The notes: generated by a model from the letters alone, not told the origin. DNA of 64,000 nt from Bacillus_BD sp963787345 (GCA_963787345.1 CAWBCW010000036.1:101033-165032); one strand, 5' to 3'; shown: positions 1 through 8,853, counted from the stretch's first letter. Numbers and translations are program-made.

Positions 1-333
1 CATGAAGACAGGTAAAAAGGCGACCTTCGGAATCGGATACATATAATACAAAAATGGCGAAAACATTCGATTAAATGCTTTTTTAACACCGAGTAAAACG
101 CCAAGAGGAATTCCAATTAACAACGAGATACTTATCGCCGCTGCTACTCTCAACAAACTTCCTAATGAATGAAGAACTAAGTCACCTGCCACCGTCCCTA
201 AATAGGCAAATGTCTCTATTGGAGATGGAATCGTATGTGTTGGAATCATAAGATGGAGTATTTCCCAAAACAGGACAAAACTAAAGAAACCAATGATAAT
301 TTGACTGTTCACTATTTTTTTATAAATCTTCAT
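1..333 (-). CDS. ABC transporter permease, SsuC/TauC type (3' part missing)
   Basis: Inner-membrane permease of a nitrate/sulfonate/taurine/thiamine-precursor type importer. The first 111 codons are visible, read from an ATG at 333; the rest lies beyond the window edge. The N-terminus holds a membrane helix (IIIGFFSFVLFWEIL), a periplasm-like loop TIPSPIETF, and a second hydrophobic stretch LIGIPLGVLLG, as at the front of BPD_transp_1 permeases of this family. Its ATG overlaps the TGA of the upstream ATPase gene (ATGA), so the two are translationally coupled. The substrate cannot be told from these two genes; the binding protein is presumably further left. Confidence 0.85.
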   Translation of the reverse strand, partial: MKIYKKIVNSQIIIGFFSFVLFWEILHLMIPTHTIPSPIETFAYLGTVAGDLVLHSLGSLLRVAAAISISLLIGIPLGVLLGVKKAFNRMFSPFLYYMYPIPKVAFLPVFM

Positions 334-1076
334 TTCCCAATCTCCACGTTCATTAACTTTCGAATATTGATACAGGCCTCATAAAACCCGAGCTGTTCCT
401 TGGCGTTGACCTGAGAAAAGTAAGGATTCTCAATCTGCCTAACGCTCCCATCCTCTTTTAAAATTAAAACCACTTCCCCTAAAAATACGGCCTCCTCAAT
501 ATCATGAGTTACAAACAGCATCGTCGTCTGAAGCTTTTGTTGTTGCTTCAAAATGAGATGTTGAATATACTCCTTCGTCATTGCATCCAAGGCCGAAGTC
601 GGTTCATCCATTAATAAAAGCTGCGGTTTCCCAATTAACGTCCGAGCAATTCCAACCCGTTGCTTTTGCCCTCCGCTTAATTCATGAGGATATTTATCTT
701 TCAAATGATCCAGTTCCATTTCCTGCAAAAGCTCCATCACCTGTCTTTCGCTCCCCTGCACATCTTTAAGTTTCAGTGGCATTGAAACGGATTGGAACAC
801 CGTTTGCCAAGGAAAAAGCCCTAAATCTTGAAATAAAAAGGCAATTTGGTCACTCTTCTTATGAACTGAACTACCATTAACCTTTATTTGACCGCTGCTC
901 GGCTGCAGAAAGCCTGATATTAAATTTAATAATGTACTTTTCCCCACTCCTGATTTGCCAATAAGTGCATAGGAACTTCCCTTTTTCAGCGATAAACTTA
1001 TATTCTCTATAACCGACTGTTCTTTATAGTTAAAAGAAACTGATTCTAACTTTACAAACGTTTCATCTTGTTTCAT
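330..1076 (-). CDS. ABC transporter ATP-binding protein, SsuB/TauB type
   Basis: Cytoplasmic ATPase that powers the neighbouring permease. The sequence shows Walker A GKSGVGKST, the signature LSGGQKQRVGIAR, Walker B LLLMDEPTSALD and the switch histidine in FVTHD, within about 248 residues, the usual length for SsuB/TauB/ThiZ proteins. I start it at the ATG at 1076 (MKQDET), because the GAGG ribosome site lies 9 bases before it; the ATG nine bases further upstream sits directly on that site. It overlaps the permease by 4 bases. The import class is sound; sulfonate, taurine, nitrate and hydroxymethylpyrimidine are all possible substrates. Confidence 0.88.
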   Translation of the reverse strand: MKQDETFVKLESVSFNYKEQSVIENISLSLKKGSSYALIGKSGVGKSTLLNLISGFLQPSSGQIKVNGSSVHKKSDQIAFLFQDLGLFPWQTVFQSVSMPLKLKDVQGSERQVMELLQEMELDHLKDKYPHELSGGQKQRVGIARTLIGKPQLLLMDEPTSALDAMTKEYIQHLILKQQQKLQTTMLFVTHDIEEAVFLGEVVLILKEDGSVRQIENPYFSQVNAKEQLGFYEACINIRKLMNVEIGK

Positions 1077-1199
1077 GATTCTCATCCTCTATTTTCAATA
1101 GAAACATGATATCACAAAACTTGACGTTGATTGCATTCCTTATCGGTAAAAGTTATTAAAACCATGCTATATTAATAGCCTTACAAACGCGATTAATGT

Positions 1200-1228
1200 T
1201 TGACAAAATTCTTAAATCATTATATTAT
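1200..1228 (+). promoter_or_regulatory. sigma-A promoter of the MarR gene
   Basis: TTGACA (1200-1205), a 17-base spacer and TATTAT (1223-1228). Transcription would start near 1235, inside the inverted repeat at 1230-1260. Confidence 0.7.
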
Positions 1229-1229
1229 T

Positions 1230-1260
1230 ATCTCAAGTTAAAGATATTTTAATTCGAGAT
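1230..1260. promoter_or_regulatory. Inverted repeat, candidate MarR-type operator
   Basis: Arms ATCTCAAGTTAAA (1230-1242) and TTTAATTCGAGAT (1248-1260) match at 11 of 13 positions around a 5-base centre. The half site ATCTCGAATT resembles the operator of MhqR-type MarR regulators in Bacillus. It covers the predicted start of transcription of the MarR gene, so autorepression is likely. Confidence 0.55.
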
Positions 1261-1285
1261 ACAATACTTTAGGAGGTGAATCACA

Positions 1286-1702
1286 ATGGAAAGATCGTGT
1301 AAAAGTGAGCCTTTTAAAAAGTTAATGGTAACGTCAAAAAACATTCAAGATCAAATCAGACTAGAAATTAGTAAAAGCAATTTAAATATTACTGAGTTTT
1401 CGGTTCTCGAGACTCTTTTCCATAAAGGAAGACAAACGATCCATCAAATCGGAAAAAGCATCTTAATCTCTAGCGGATCCATGACCTATGTTATTGATAA
1501 ATTAGAGAAAAAGGAATTATTAAAACGGACAAACTGCCCAGATGATAGGCGTGCTATTTTTATTACATTAACTCCAAATGGCGAGGCATTAATGGAAGAA
1601 ATTATGCCCAAGTATCAAGCATTTATTAGTAAAATGTTTGATTCTTTAAATCCAGAAGAAGCTAAAACGTTAGTTACGCTTTTACAAAAAGTTAATGCGT
1701 AA
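1286..1702 (+). CDS. MarR family transcriptional regulator
   Basis: DNA-binding repressor of 138 residues. The winged helix-turn-helix is visible in the middle (HQIGKSILISSGSMTYVIDKLEKK followed by the wing DDRRAIFITLTPNG), with helices at both ends for dimerisation. AGGAGGTGA precedes the ATG. It resembles the OhrR/MhqR/YusO branch, which senses peroxides or quinones. There is one cysteine near the N-terminus (RSCKSEP) and one at the start of the wing (TNCPDD); whether either is a sensor is unknown. It is followed by a MaoC-fold gene and preceded by its own inverted-repeat operator. A similar half site occurs upstream of mhqO at 35.8-35.9 kb. Confidence 0.87.
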   Translation: MERSCKSEPFKKLMVTSKNIQDQIRLEISKSNLNITEFSVLETLFHKGRQTIHQIGKSILISSGSMTYVIDKLEKKELLKRTNCPDDRRAIFITLTPNGEALMEEIMPKYQAFISKMFDSLNPEEAKTLVTLLQKVNA

Positions 1703-1864
1703 AGATAAAGATTTCAAAATACCATCTAGAAATTGAAAGTAAGGCCACTGGCTACAATATTCCCTTTTCCTTTCATGCCGACAAGTATATTTATTTACAA
1801 GTAAAATAATCTCATATATCATTTATTAAATATTGTGACATATAAAACGTCGGAGGGGAAGAGA

Positions 1865-2329
1865 ATGTATTTTGAAGAGTTTGAAGTGGGACAAGTTTTT
1901 CGATGCCAACCGTTTTTAGTAACAGCTGAAGAAATCGATGCTTTTGCCAAACAGTACGATCCACATCCAATTCATATCGATCCCAACTATGCCAACGAAC
2001 ACTCGATTTTTAATGGGATTATTAGTTCTGGATTTTTGACTGTAAGTGCAGTATGGGGACAGTGGATCCGCTCCGGTGTGTTTGGAAATGAATTTATTGT
2101 CGGGAAAAACTTTGACTACTTGAATTTTACAAATCCAGTAAGAGCAAATGATATATTAACTCCAGAAATTGAGATTACTTCTTTAAGACCGACCTCTCAA
2201 CCAAAGCGCGGAGAAGTTACCATTAAATTTACCGTAACCAATCAAAAAGATGAAGTTGTGATGCTAGCGCAACTGAACGCATTATTAAAAACGAAAGTAA
2301 CGCTTTCTGAAACATCTCCATCCTATTAA
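1865..2329 (+). CDS. MaoC-like hotdog-fold (enoyl-CoA hydratase type) protein
   Basis: Single hotdog domain of 154 residues, related to MaoC and R-specific enoyl-CoA hydratases that add water to 2-enoyl-CoA. The hydratase signature region is present: FAKQYDPHPIHIDPNYAN with the catalytic Asp and His, and the following FNGIISSGFLT. I start at the ATG at 1865, six bases after GGAGGGG; the upstream in-frame GTG at 1835 has no ribosome site. It may share a transcript with the MarR gene 160 bases upstream. The acyl substrate is unknown. Confidence 0.82.
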   Translation: MYFEEFEVGQVFRCQPFLVTAEEIDAFAKQYDPHPIHIDPNYANEHSIFNGIISSGFLTVSAVWGQWIRSGVFGNEFIVGKNFDYLNFTNPVRANDILTPEIEITSLRPTSQPKRGEVTIKFTVTNQKDEVVMLAQLNALLKTKVTLSETSPSY

Positions 2330-2355
2330 TATTAACTGAACTTCATAGCATTAAT

Positions 2356-2433
2356 AAAGACTGTCTCCACCAAGGATTTATACCACCTTTTATCATTAAG
2401 AAAAGTGGCAAACCACAGGATGAGACAGTCTTT
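2356..2433. terminator. Bidirectional terminator between maoC-like and thiT
   Basis: AAAGACTGTCTC (2356-2367) pairs with GAGACAGTCTTT (2422-2433); the region between also folds. The genes on both sides converge on it. Confidence 0.6.
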
Positions 2434-2443
2434 TAACTATTGT

Positions 2444-3040
2444 TTATGAAATACGTTGACGATTCTCAAATTCAATTTCTTTTTGGCGAATGATCCTAGA
2501 CCCGCCTGCTAATAAGAGAACAAGCACTATCGAACAAAGAATAAATGCTCCGATCATCGTTACCCCATTTACGATAAGGGAATAAATAACAGGCGACATT
2601 CCTTCTGGCGCATACTCTCCCCAAAAGACAACGCCCGCTACAAAATGCCAAAAATAACGAGCTACACTTCCAACAAATGCAGCAATGACAACCCATACTA
2701 AGGCCTTTCGCTTCTTGCCGCTATGAAAGTTCCTTTGAATTGTTTTATAAAACAGGCCGGCAAATCCTATAAAAGCAAAAGCAATAAAGTATTCAATCAG
2801 AAACTGGACAGGTGAAAGGTAGTAAGCGTCCCCTAATACAACTTGCAATAATCCCCACAAAAAACCAGACAGTAAACTAACTTTAACTCCCCAGCGAAAG
2901 GCTAAAATAAAAATCGGAACCATTGCAAACGAAATCGACACCCATGGTGATAGTTGAATGGATGGCAATAAATCAAGTATAAAAGCAAACGCTGCAAAGA
3001 AAGCAGCCTCAATCATCGCCACCAGCTTTAAATTTTTCAT
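2444..3040 (-). CDS. thiT: Energy-coupled thiamine transporter ThiT
   Basis: Membrane S-component that binds thiamine and works with the shared ECF ATPases and EcfT. The protein of 198 residues has about six hydrophobic helices and family features: the loop LPSIQLSPWVSISFAMVPIFILAFRWG, and the helix pair GFLWGLLQVVLGDAYYLSPVQFLIEY that carries thiamine-binding aromatics. I start at the ATG at 3040, preceded by GGGGAG and a run of T; longer reading upstream runs into the riboswitch. A TPP riboswitch precedes it, so expression should fall when thiamine diphosphate is plentiful. Confidence 0.93.
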   Translation of the reverse strand: MKNLKLVAMIEAAFFAAFAFILDLLPSIQLSPWVSISFAMVPIFILAFRWGVKVSLLSGFLWGLLQVVLGDAYYLSPVQFLIEYFIAFAFIGFAGLFYKTIQRNFHSGKKRKALVWVVIAAFVGSVARYFWHFVAGVVFWGEYAPEGMSPVIYSLIVNGVTMIGAFILCSIVLVLLLAGGSRIIRQKEIEFENRQRIS

Positions 3041-3075
3041 AAAAAAACTCCCCTTTTCCAGAAACCAAAGGGAAG
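3041..3075 (-). terminator. Riboswitch expression platform: terminator that also hides the thiT ribosome site
   Basis: On the minus strand CTTCCCTTT (3075-3067) pairs with AAAGGGGAG (3056-3048), followed directly by seven T (3047-3041) and then the thiT ATG (3040-3038). The 3' arm holds the GGGGAG ribosome site, so the same hairpin could end transcription or block translation. Confidence 0.75.
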
Positions 3076-3113
3076 AACCTTTTGCACGCAATACAAAAAC
3101 AATCATCTGTATT

Positions 3114-3196
3114 CCACATCCCTGCGTTAGCATTATCTAACAGGTTCCATGGGTCTGAACAATTCTGTTCACTCTCAGCAAAAGCTCCCCAAGTGG
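3114..3196 (-). ncRNA. TPP riboswitch (THI box) aptamer
   Basis: Conserved elements are read on the minus strand: a closing helix CCAC (3196-3193)/GTGG (3117-3114), GGGGAGC, GCTGAGAG, GACCC, and the second arm GAACCTG...GATAATGCTAACGC AGGGA. These are the hallmark segments that bind the pyrimidine and diphosphate parts of TPP. It lies 70 bases before thiT. Confidence 0.92.
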
Positions 3197-3221
3197 TTTC
3201 ATTTTTCAACATTATAAATCT

Positions 3222-3249
3222 ATTATACCAGTATCCCTTTTTATTGAAA
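3222..3249 (-). promoter_or_regulatory. sigma-A promoter of the TPP riboswitch-thiT transcript
   Basis: Minus strand TTTCAA (3249-3244), 16-base spacer, TATAAT (3227-3222). Transcription would start about 20 bases before the aptamer. Confidence 0.65.
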
Positions 3250-3451
3250 GGACTTTTTAGAATATTCCTTCCCCTTCCATCCCCCTCATTTGCCATCAGA
3301 ACGACAAACTTAGTTAAGTTACTGGAAATATTATGAAATATACCCAGATATTGAGTGGTGTTTTTGCGTTTGAATCCAAGTTATCATTAATTTATAAATG
3401 TATTCGAAGATACATAGATTACAAAACTATTGAAATATGGATGTGACTTCA

Positions 3452-4357
3452 TTGAAAAAACAACTTATGACGGCCGCAGTTGCATTTGGAATGATGGTTA
3501 GTTTTTCTAATCAAGCAGATGCACAAGAAAAAGTCCATACGGTACAGCATGGCGATACACTTTGGAAAATTTCACAAAGCTACAACCTATCGACACAAGA
3601 CTTGGTACAATATAATAACCTGTCATCGACAACCATTTATGTTGGTCAAGAACTATCCTTAATAGCGCCAAAATCAGCTCATACAACAACGTATACCGTG
3701 AAATCCGGCGATAGTCTATATATTATTGCCAATATGCATCATACAACGATCACGGACCTAATGAGGGCAAATAACATTTCGTCTTCAACCATTTATGTTG
3801 GACAAGTTTTGACGATTCCCAACGATTCACAAACCCCAGCGGCAACTACATATACCGTTAAATCAGGAGATACACTATGGATAGTCGCGAATAAGTTTGG
3901 TCTTTCGATCTCTCAACTAAAGTCTTATAATCAACTGACTCATGATTCCCTTCATATCGGTCAAGTTTTACGTTTGACGCCTGAATCTAGCCCTTCTTTT
4001 CATGCTGATGCATTAATCGCTGAGGGAAAAAAATACATAGGAGTTCCTTATAAATGGGGTGGCAACACACCTGAAGGATTTGATTGCTCTGGTTTCTTAA
4101 AGTATATCTACCAAACACAAGGAGTAACAATTCCAAGAACAGTGGAAACCATCTGGGACGCCGCTAAAGCTGTATCATCTCCTCAAAAAGGGGACATCGT
4201 ATTCTTTACTACATATAAATCAGGTCCATCACATGCGGGAATTTACCTTGGAAACAATCAGTTCCTTCATGCCAGCTCTTCCGCAGGTGTGACGATATCC
4301 GATTTAAACAACTCTTATTGGAAACCACGTTATTTAGGTGCAAAATCAGTTAATTAG
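3452..4357 (+). CDS. Secreted cell wall endopeptidase, three LysM plus NlpC/P60
   Basis: Peptidoglycan hydrolase of about 301 residues acting in the cell wall. In order: signal peptide (LMTAAVAFGMMVSFS, cut after ADA), three LysM wall-binding repeats (each starting HTVQHGDTLWKIS, TYTVKSGDSLYIIA or TYTVKSGDTLWIVA), and an NlpC/P60 domain over the last 115 residues with the catalytic cysteine in GFDCSGFLKY and histidine in PSHAGIYLG. It is built like B. subtilis LytE/LytF D,L-endopeptidases, which cut the peptide stems. I prefer the TTG at 3452, eight bases after GGATGTGA, over the ATG at 3437 that lies inside that ribosome site. Confidence 0.88.
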   Translation: MKKQLMTAAVAFGMMVSFSNQADAQEKVHTVQHGDTLWKISQSYNLSTQDLVQYNNLSSTTIYVGQELSLIAPKSAHTTTYTVKSGDSLYIIANMHHTTITDLMRANNISSSTIYVGQVLTIPNDSQTPAATTYTVKSGDTLWIVANKFGLSISQLKSYNQLTHDSLHIGQVLRLTPESSPSFHADALIAEGKKYIGVPYKWGGNTPEGFDCSGFLKYIYQTQGVTIPRTVETIWDAAKAVSSPQKGDIVFFTTYKSGPSHAGIYLGNNQFLHASSSAGVTISDLNNSYWKPRYLGAKSVN

Positions 4358-4382
4358 TGGATATTTTGAAATAGAAAAAAGA

Positions 4383-4419
4383 GTGACTTCTTCTATCTCG
4401 TTGATAAAGAAGAAGTCAC
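4383..4419. terminator. Terminator between the LysM hydrolase and flavodoxin genes
   Basis: GTGACTTCTTCT (4383-4394) pairs perfectly with AGAAGAAGTCAC (4408-4419). The T run lies on the minus-strand side (from AAAAAAG at 4375-4381), so it best serves the flavodoxin gene; it can also stop the converging hydrolase gene. Confidence 0.75.
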
Positions 4420-4501
4420 CCCTACTTAATATCTCTTTCTTATCTTTCATTATTAATTCTATTTAATTCGTCACGAAGAAGCCCCCGCTTCTAAAAGTTC
4501 C

Positions 4502-4963
4502 CTATGCACCAATTCCCCTTCTCTGCTCTTCAATAAGCTTTTCAGCAAATCCCCTGCACTTCATCTCGATCTCTTCCTCATCTTCTAATCCGCTGTCTAC
4601 CTTTAAACCACTCGTAATCAGTGCACACCCCTGATTTTGCAAAGCCTCTTCTAAAAGATCAACCGCTCTGGCAAAATGGTCATAAGCCGAATCTCCAGGA
4701 CCAAAGGCTGCGCCCAACTTACCTGTTAAATCAACATCTGCCATTTCATCATAGAAGACAAGAATTTCATCTGCTAAATCACCATCTCCCCACGTATAAC
4801 TTCCAATCAGAATTCGTTCATATGATGCTAGTTCCTCTGCTTCTGCCTCAAAAGCATCCCTTAATAAAACTTGATCCCCATTTTTCGTCAGTTCCGCCGC
4901 AATCGTTTCTGCCATGAGCTCAGTTGTCCCCGTCATACTCGCATAAACAATAATCGTTCTCAT
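4502..4963 (-). CDS. Flavodoxin
   Basis: Short-chain flavodoxin of 153 residues, a cytoplasmic FMN electron carrier. The phosphate-binding loop is at the N-terminus (YASMTGTTELMA), the FMN ring loops are LIGSYTWGDGDL and FGPGDSAYDHF, and the length fits the family. In Bacillus such flavodoxins (YkuN/YkuP) feed electrons to fatty acid desaturase, cytochrome P450 or nitric oxide synthase, often under iron limitation. No partner reductase or Fur-type site is evident beside it. The gene stands alone between two terminators. Confidence 0.9.
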   Translation of the reverse strand: MRTIIVYASMTGTTELMAETIAAELTKNGDQVLLRDAFEAEAEELASYERILIGSYTWGDGDLADEILVFYDEMADVDLTGKLGAAFGPGDSAYDHFARAVDLLEEALQNQGCALITSGLKVDSGLEDEEEIEMKCRGFAEKLIEEQRRGIGA

Positions 4964-5107
4964 CTTAGCTCCCCCTAAGAATAGGATTAAACACTGTGCT
5001 AATGTTACAATTTAAGCATAATGGATCATCTGTTTATTTAAATTGATCTCCATCAATTTTATTAAGAAAACACGATAAATTTAGACGCCTAGCCCTGATA
5101 TAAAAAA

Positions 5108-5136
5108 GAGAGAAGACCAAATTGGTCCTCTCCCTC
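5108..5136 (-). terminator. Terminator of the DUF1648 gene
   Basis: Hairpin with arms around GAGAGGACCA/TGGTCTTCTC on the minus strand, followed by TTTTTT (5107-5102). Confidence 0.75.
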
Positions 5137-5148
5137 TTGTTAAAAATG

Positions 5149-5655
5149 TTATTTAATTTTACTTTGTTGAATCAAGCCAATGACGATCGGGATGAATGTT
5201 CCTCCAAGGATGATCGGCATGAGCCACCCTCCAAATCCATCCCGCCAACCTAATGCAACAGAAACAGATTCGTATAATAAAAGTGAAAAAATGATGAGAC
5301 AAATATTCTTCAATCGATTCAATAATTTCCTGCTGTGCAAATAAAATTGGACAGCATTCGATTCATTGATCCGTTGTGGGTAATTATGCATTTCTGGAAA
5401 CTTCTCAAACACGTACATGAATAACAGCGTAAATAAGCCAATCCCAGGCAAAATGAGTAATTCTGCCTTCGAACCCCAACGATCAACTTCACCAGCGGCA
5501 TTATAATGAGCCGGCACTTCATTTGGGAGTTGATTCCAAACGTAGATGAGAAAAAAGGTTGTGCCCAAATAAATGACCATTCCAACGATGTCCCAAACCC
5601 ACTCACTTCTCGTTTTAGGAATTTTGATTTTAGGACGATTCCATGATTTAGACAT
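5149..5655 (-). CDS. DUF1648 domain membrane protein
   Basis: Membrane protein of 168 residues with four likely helices. Residues about 20-75 are a DUF1648 domain: a helix, the loop QLPNEVPAHYNAAGEVDRWGSK, then a second helix. The domain is common in Firmicute proteins of the SdpI/YhdC kind, but its activity is unknown when it occurs alone. I start at the ATG at 5655 behind GGGGGAGGAAAG. Its neighbours (flavodoxin, RND pump) are separated by terminators and give no hint of function. Confidence 0.75.
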   Translation of the reverse strand: MSKSWNRPKIKIPKTRSEWVWDIVGMVIYLGTTFFLIYVWNQLPNEVPAHYNAAGEVDRWGSKAELLILPGIGLFTLLFMYVFEKFPEMHNYPQRINESNAVQFYLHSRKLLNRLKNICLIIFSLLLYESVSVALGWRDGFGGWLMPIILGGTFIPIVIGLIQQSKIK

Positions 5656-5728
5656 GCTTTCCTCCCCCTCCAAGACTCTTATTCTTATATTTTACAATAG
5701 TGCAACCTGATTGTTAATCGAACAAAAA

Positions 5729-5760
5729 AACCTAACAAGAAGTCACCCTCTTGTTAGGTT
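5729..5760 (-). terminator. Terminator of the RND pump gene
   Basis: AACCTAACAAGA (5729-5740) pairs with TCTTGTTAGGTT (5749-5760); on the minus strand it is followed by a run of T. Confidence 0.85.
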
Positions 5761-5766
5761 TTCACC

Positions 5767-8700
5767 TTAATTCTCTTGAATATCTTTACGATTTTTCTTT
5801 AATAGCTTGGATAATACTTCATATACAATTGGGACGACAATTAACGTTAATGCAGTTGAACTGATTAATCCACCAATAACGGTAATTCCTAAGTCTTTCG
5901 AAATGAGACCACCGCCACCTGATCCGATTGCTAATGGAAGCAATGCACCAATTGTAGCGATCGCTGTCATCAGAATTGGACGTAAACGAGTGGCTCCCGC
6001 TTCTAAGATCGCTTCACGCATCGTCATTCCGGCTTTTTCCATCCGAATGATTCGGTCAACCAATACGATTGCGTTCGTTACGACGATCCCAATTAACATT
6101 AAGAGACCCATCATCACCTGTACAGAAATCGTTTCACCTGTAATCCATAACCCGACAAATGAACCAATCACCGTAAACGGCAATGAGAAAAGAATTGCAA
6201 ATGGCGCAAGACCTTCACCAAATGTAACAACGAGGATGAAGTAGACAATCGCTACCGCCGCAATCATCGCAATCCCAAGTTGTGTAAAGGTTTCTTGCAT
6301 ATCAGCCGCTACACCCTCTACTCCAACAGTAACTCCTTTTGGCAGCTCTAGATCTTCAATCGCCTCATCGATTTCCGATGTTGCTTTTGAAATATCTTTG
6401 TCCAAGATCTTCCCTGAAACCGTCGCATAATACTCACCAGCACTACGAGATAAAGTATTTAACGTCGTACCTTCTTCAACGGTTACAAGATCCTTTAACG
6501 GCATCTCACCGAGTGCAGTTGGAATTTGTTTGGCTAACATTTCATCAATCGATTTAGGCTGCTGGTCAGCACCTCGCTCGCTCTTTACGATAACATCTAG
6601 CGTTTCGCCTTCTTTTTCAATCGTTGTTAACATATCTTTTGAATGATTCGGACTTAACATCATAACAATTTGACCAGCTGTTAAACCGTACTGCAGCAAT
6701 TCATCTTGCTTCACTTTAAACGTATATTCTACATAAGCATCTTCTGTTGTTGAAGAGACATCTTCTAAACGATCATTATCCTTCATAACGTCTTCAACCA
6801 TTTTTACAGCTTCATTTAGTTTAGTTAAACTTTCACTGTAGAACGTGTAACTCACTTCATTCGATGCAAATCCCATCGAAGCAAAATCTTGATTTTTCCA
6901 TTCCCCAGATTGTTCCATATTAAAGACGTAGTCTTCAATTTCGGCACGTACTTCTGGGAAGTTTTTCAGTTCATCATCAAAGATCAGATACATTAGCGCA
7001 CCGTTCGATCCCCCGCCCATCATTGCAGACATTGGATCAGCACTATCCGTAATTGATAATTGAAGAATTTCAATTTCATCCCGTTTTAGCAACTCTTTTT
7101 CAACGGCTGTTACATTTTTCATTGTTTCCTCTTCAAGCTCACCTGTTGCCGGTGTGTACGTTAAGTACATAACCTTTTCTTCATCAGAACCTAAGAAACT
7201 AAAGCCAATTAATGGCATTAACGCAAAACTTCCAGCTAACAAAAGAATTGAAATCAACGAAGTAATAACCTTATGATTCAGTGACCATTTCAAGGCCTTT
7301 TTATACCCGTTTGCTAACTTACCAGCTTCTTTATGCTTAACTTCAGTTTTTTCACTGTATAATTTTTTCTTAAACAACGTATGGGATAAGGCTGGCACAA
7401 TTGTAATCGCAACTAATAATGACGCTCCTAGAGCAAATGTCATCGTTAATGCAAACGGTCTAAACAATTCACCGACCATTCCTCCAACAAACATCAGTGG
7501 AGCAAACACTGCTACCGTTACTAATGTAGAAGAAAAAATTGGTTTGAACATTTCAATCGTTGATTCACGGATTAATGCACGGCCTGATAACTTTTCACCT
7601 TTTAAATGAATCCTTCGATAAATATTTTCAACGACGACGATGGAGTCATCAATCACCCGTCCAATCGCTACCGTGATCGCGCCTAACGTCATAATATTTA
7701 ATGTAATACCCATCCAATTCAATAGTAAGAATGCCGCAAAGATTGAAACTGGAATGGAGATAATAGAGATAATCGTAGATTTAAAATCACGTAGGAATAA
7801 GAGAATAATCAATACTGCGATTAACCCGCCAAATACTGCTTTTTCAACCATGGTAAATACCGCTTCTTCAATCGGTTCTCCTTGGTCAAGTGAAATATCG
7901 ACGTTTAACCCTTCGATTCTCTCCTCTTCTTCTGCGACAAGAGTTTTCACATCATTTACAACATCTACTGTGTTGGCTTGCTGTTCTTTAACAATTTGAA
8001 TCGCAATCGCATCTTCGCCATTTGTTCTGGCAATGGACTCTACTTTACCAACTAATTCAATTGAAGCAATATCACTTAATTTAACAAACGGAACAGGGTT
8101 TGTTTCAGATGGTGTTACTGGAATTAACATCTCCTTTAATTCCTCTTCCGTCATGAACTTACCATCAACAGAAACCGCTTGTTCTCCTTCTTCAAACTCA
8201 TATAAACCTAGTGATACACCTAAATTACTCGCTTGAATCAGGTCTTTCACATCTTGCTCAGTTAAACCAAGTTCTGCTAACTTTTCTTGATTGTATTGAA
8301 GTTCAACCTCTTCGATATGCTGTCCCGTAATCGTTGTATTCCCAACACCATCTAACTTTTCAATTTTTGGTAAAAGGATCTCTTCGACTGTTGAGGTTAA
8401 ATCAACAATATCTTCCGTTTCACTGCTTGCACTTAATGCTACGACTGGCATCATATTCATGCTAAGCGCTGTAACGATTGGCTCTCCGGCCTGTTCAGGT
8501 AACTGAATCGCTTCTAAAGCAGATTGCAGAGCACGTTTTGCCTCGTCCATATCTGTACCATATTCATATTCTACTTGAATATTAGCCATACTCGAGTATG
8601 AATTCGAGTAGACTACCTTCACATCTTCAAGCCCTTGCACGACTTTTTCAATTGGAATCGATACGTCTTCCATTACTTTTTCTGGAGTTGCCCCTGGATA

Positions 8701-8853
8701 CACGTCCATTACTAATAAATACGGAATTGAAATATCCGGAATGGTTTCCATTTTCATTCTTGTACCTGAGTAAATCCCAGTCACGGTAATAATGATCGTA
8801 AGCAGCCAAACGGCTAATTTATTCTTTAAAACAAAATTGACTAAACCTTTCAC
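5767..8853 (-). CDS. swrC: RND family efflux pump, SwrC (YerP) type
   Basis: Large inner-membrane proton-driven exporter of 1028 residues. It has the RND layout: one N-terminal helix, a large outer loop, helices 2-6, an 85-residue link, helix 7, a second outer loop and helices 8-12. Helix 4 carries the proton-relay acids in GRVIDDSIVVVEN. In B. subtilis SwrC exports surfactin and other amphiphiles and works without an outer-membrane partner. It is transcribed alone away from a TetR gene with which it shares a promoter region. The family is certain; the substrate is inferred from the B. subtilis pair swrC-yerO. Confidence 0.9.
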   Translation of the reverse strand: MKGLVNFVLKNKLAVWLLTIIITVTGIYSGTRMKMETIPDISIPYLLVMDVYPGATPEKVMEDVSIPIEKVVQGLEDVKVVYSNSYSSMANIQVEYEYGTDMDEAKRALQSALEAIQLPEQAGEPIVTALSMNMMPVVALSASSETEDIVDLTSTVEEILLPKIEKLDGVGNTTITGQHIEEVELQYNQEKLAELGLTEQDVKDLIQASNLGVSLGLYEFEEGEQAVSVDGKFMTEEELKEMLIPVTPSETNPVPFVKLSDIASIELVGKVESIARTNGEDAIAIQIVKEQQANTVDVVNDVKTLVAEEEERIEGLNVDISLDQGEPIEEAVFTMVEKAVFGGLIAVLIILLFLRDFKSTIISIISIPVSIFAAFLLLNWMGITLNIMTLGAITVAIGRVIDDSIVVVENIYRRIHLKGEKLSGRALIRESTIEMFKPIFSSTLVTVAVFAPLMFVGGMVGELFRPFALTMTFALGASLLVAITIVPALSHTLFKKKLYSEKTEVKHKEAGKLANGYKKALKWSLNHKVITSLISILLLAGSFALMPLIGFSFLGSDEEKVMYLTYTPATGELEEETMKNVTAVEKELLKRDEIEILQLSITDSADPMSAMMGGGSNGALMYLIFDDELKNFPEVRAEIEDYVFNMEQSGEWKNQDFASMGFASNEVSYTFYSESLTKLNEAVKMVEDVMKDNDRLEDVSSTTEDAYVEYTFKVKQDELLQYGLTAGQIVMMLSPNHSKDMLTTIEKEGETLDVIVKSERGADQQPKSIDEMLAKQIPTALGEMPLKDLVTVEEGTTLNTLSRSAGEYYATVSGKILDKDISKATSEIDEAIEDLELPKGVTVGVEGVAADMQETFTQLGIAMIAAVAIVYFILVVTFGEGLAPFAILFSLPFTVIGSFVGLWITGETISVQVMMGLLMLIGIVVTNAIVLVDRIIRMEKAGMTMREAILEAGATRLRPILMTAIATIGALLPLAIGSGGGGLISKDLGITVIGGLISSTALTLIVVPIVYEVLSKLLKKNRKDIQEN

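Noticed and set aside
5807..8236. Long plus-strand open frames opposite swrC
   Set aside because: They mirror the codon pattern of the RND gene and have no ribosome sites or recognisable domains.
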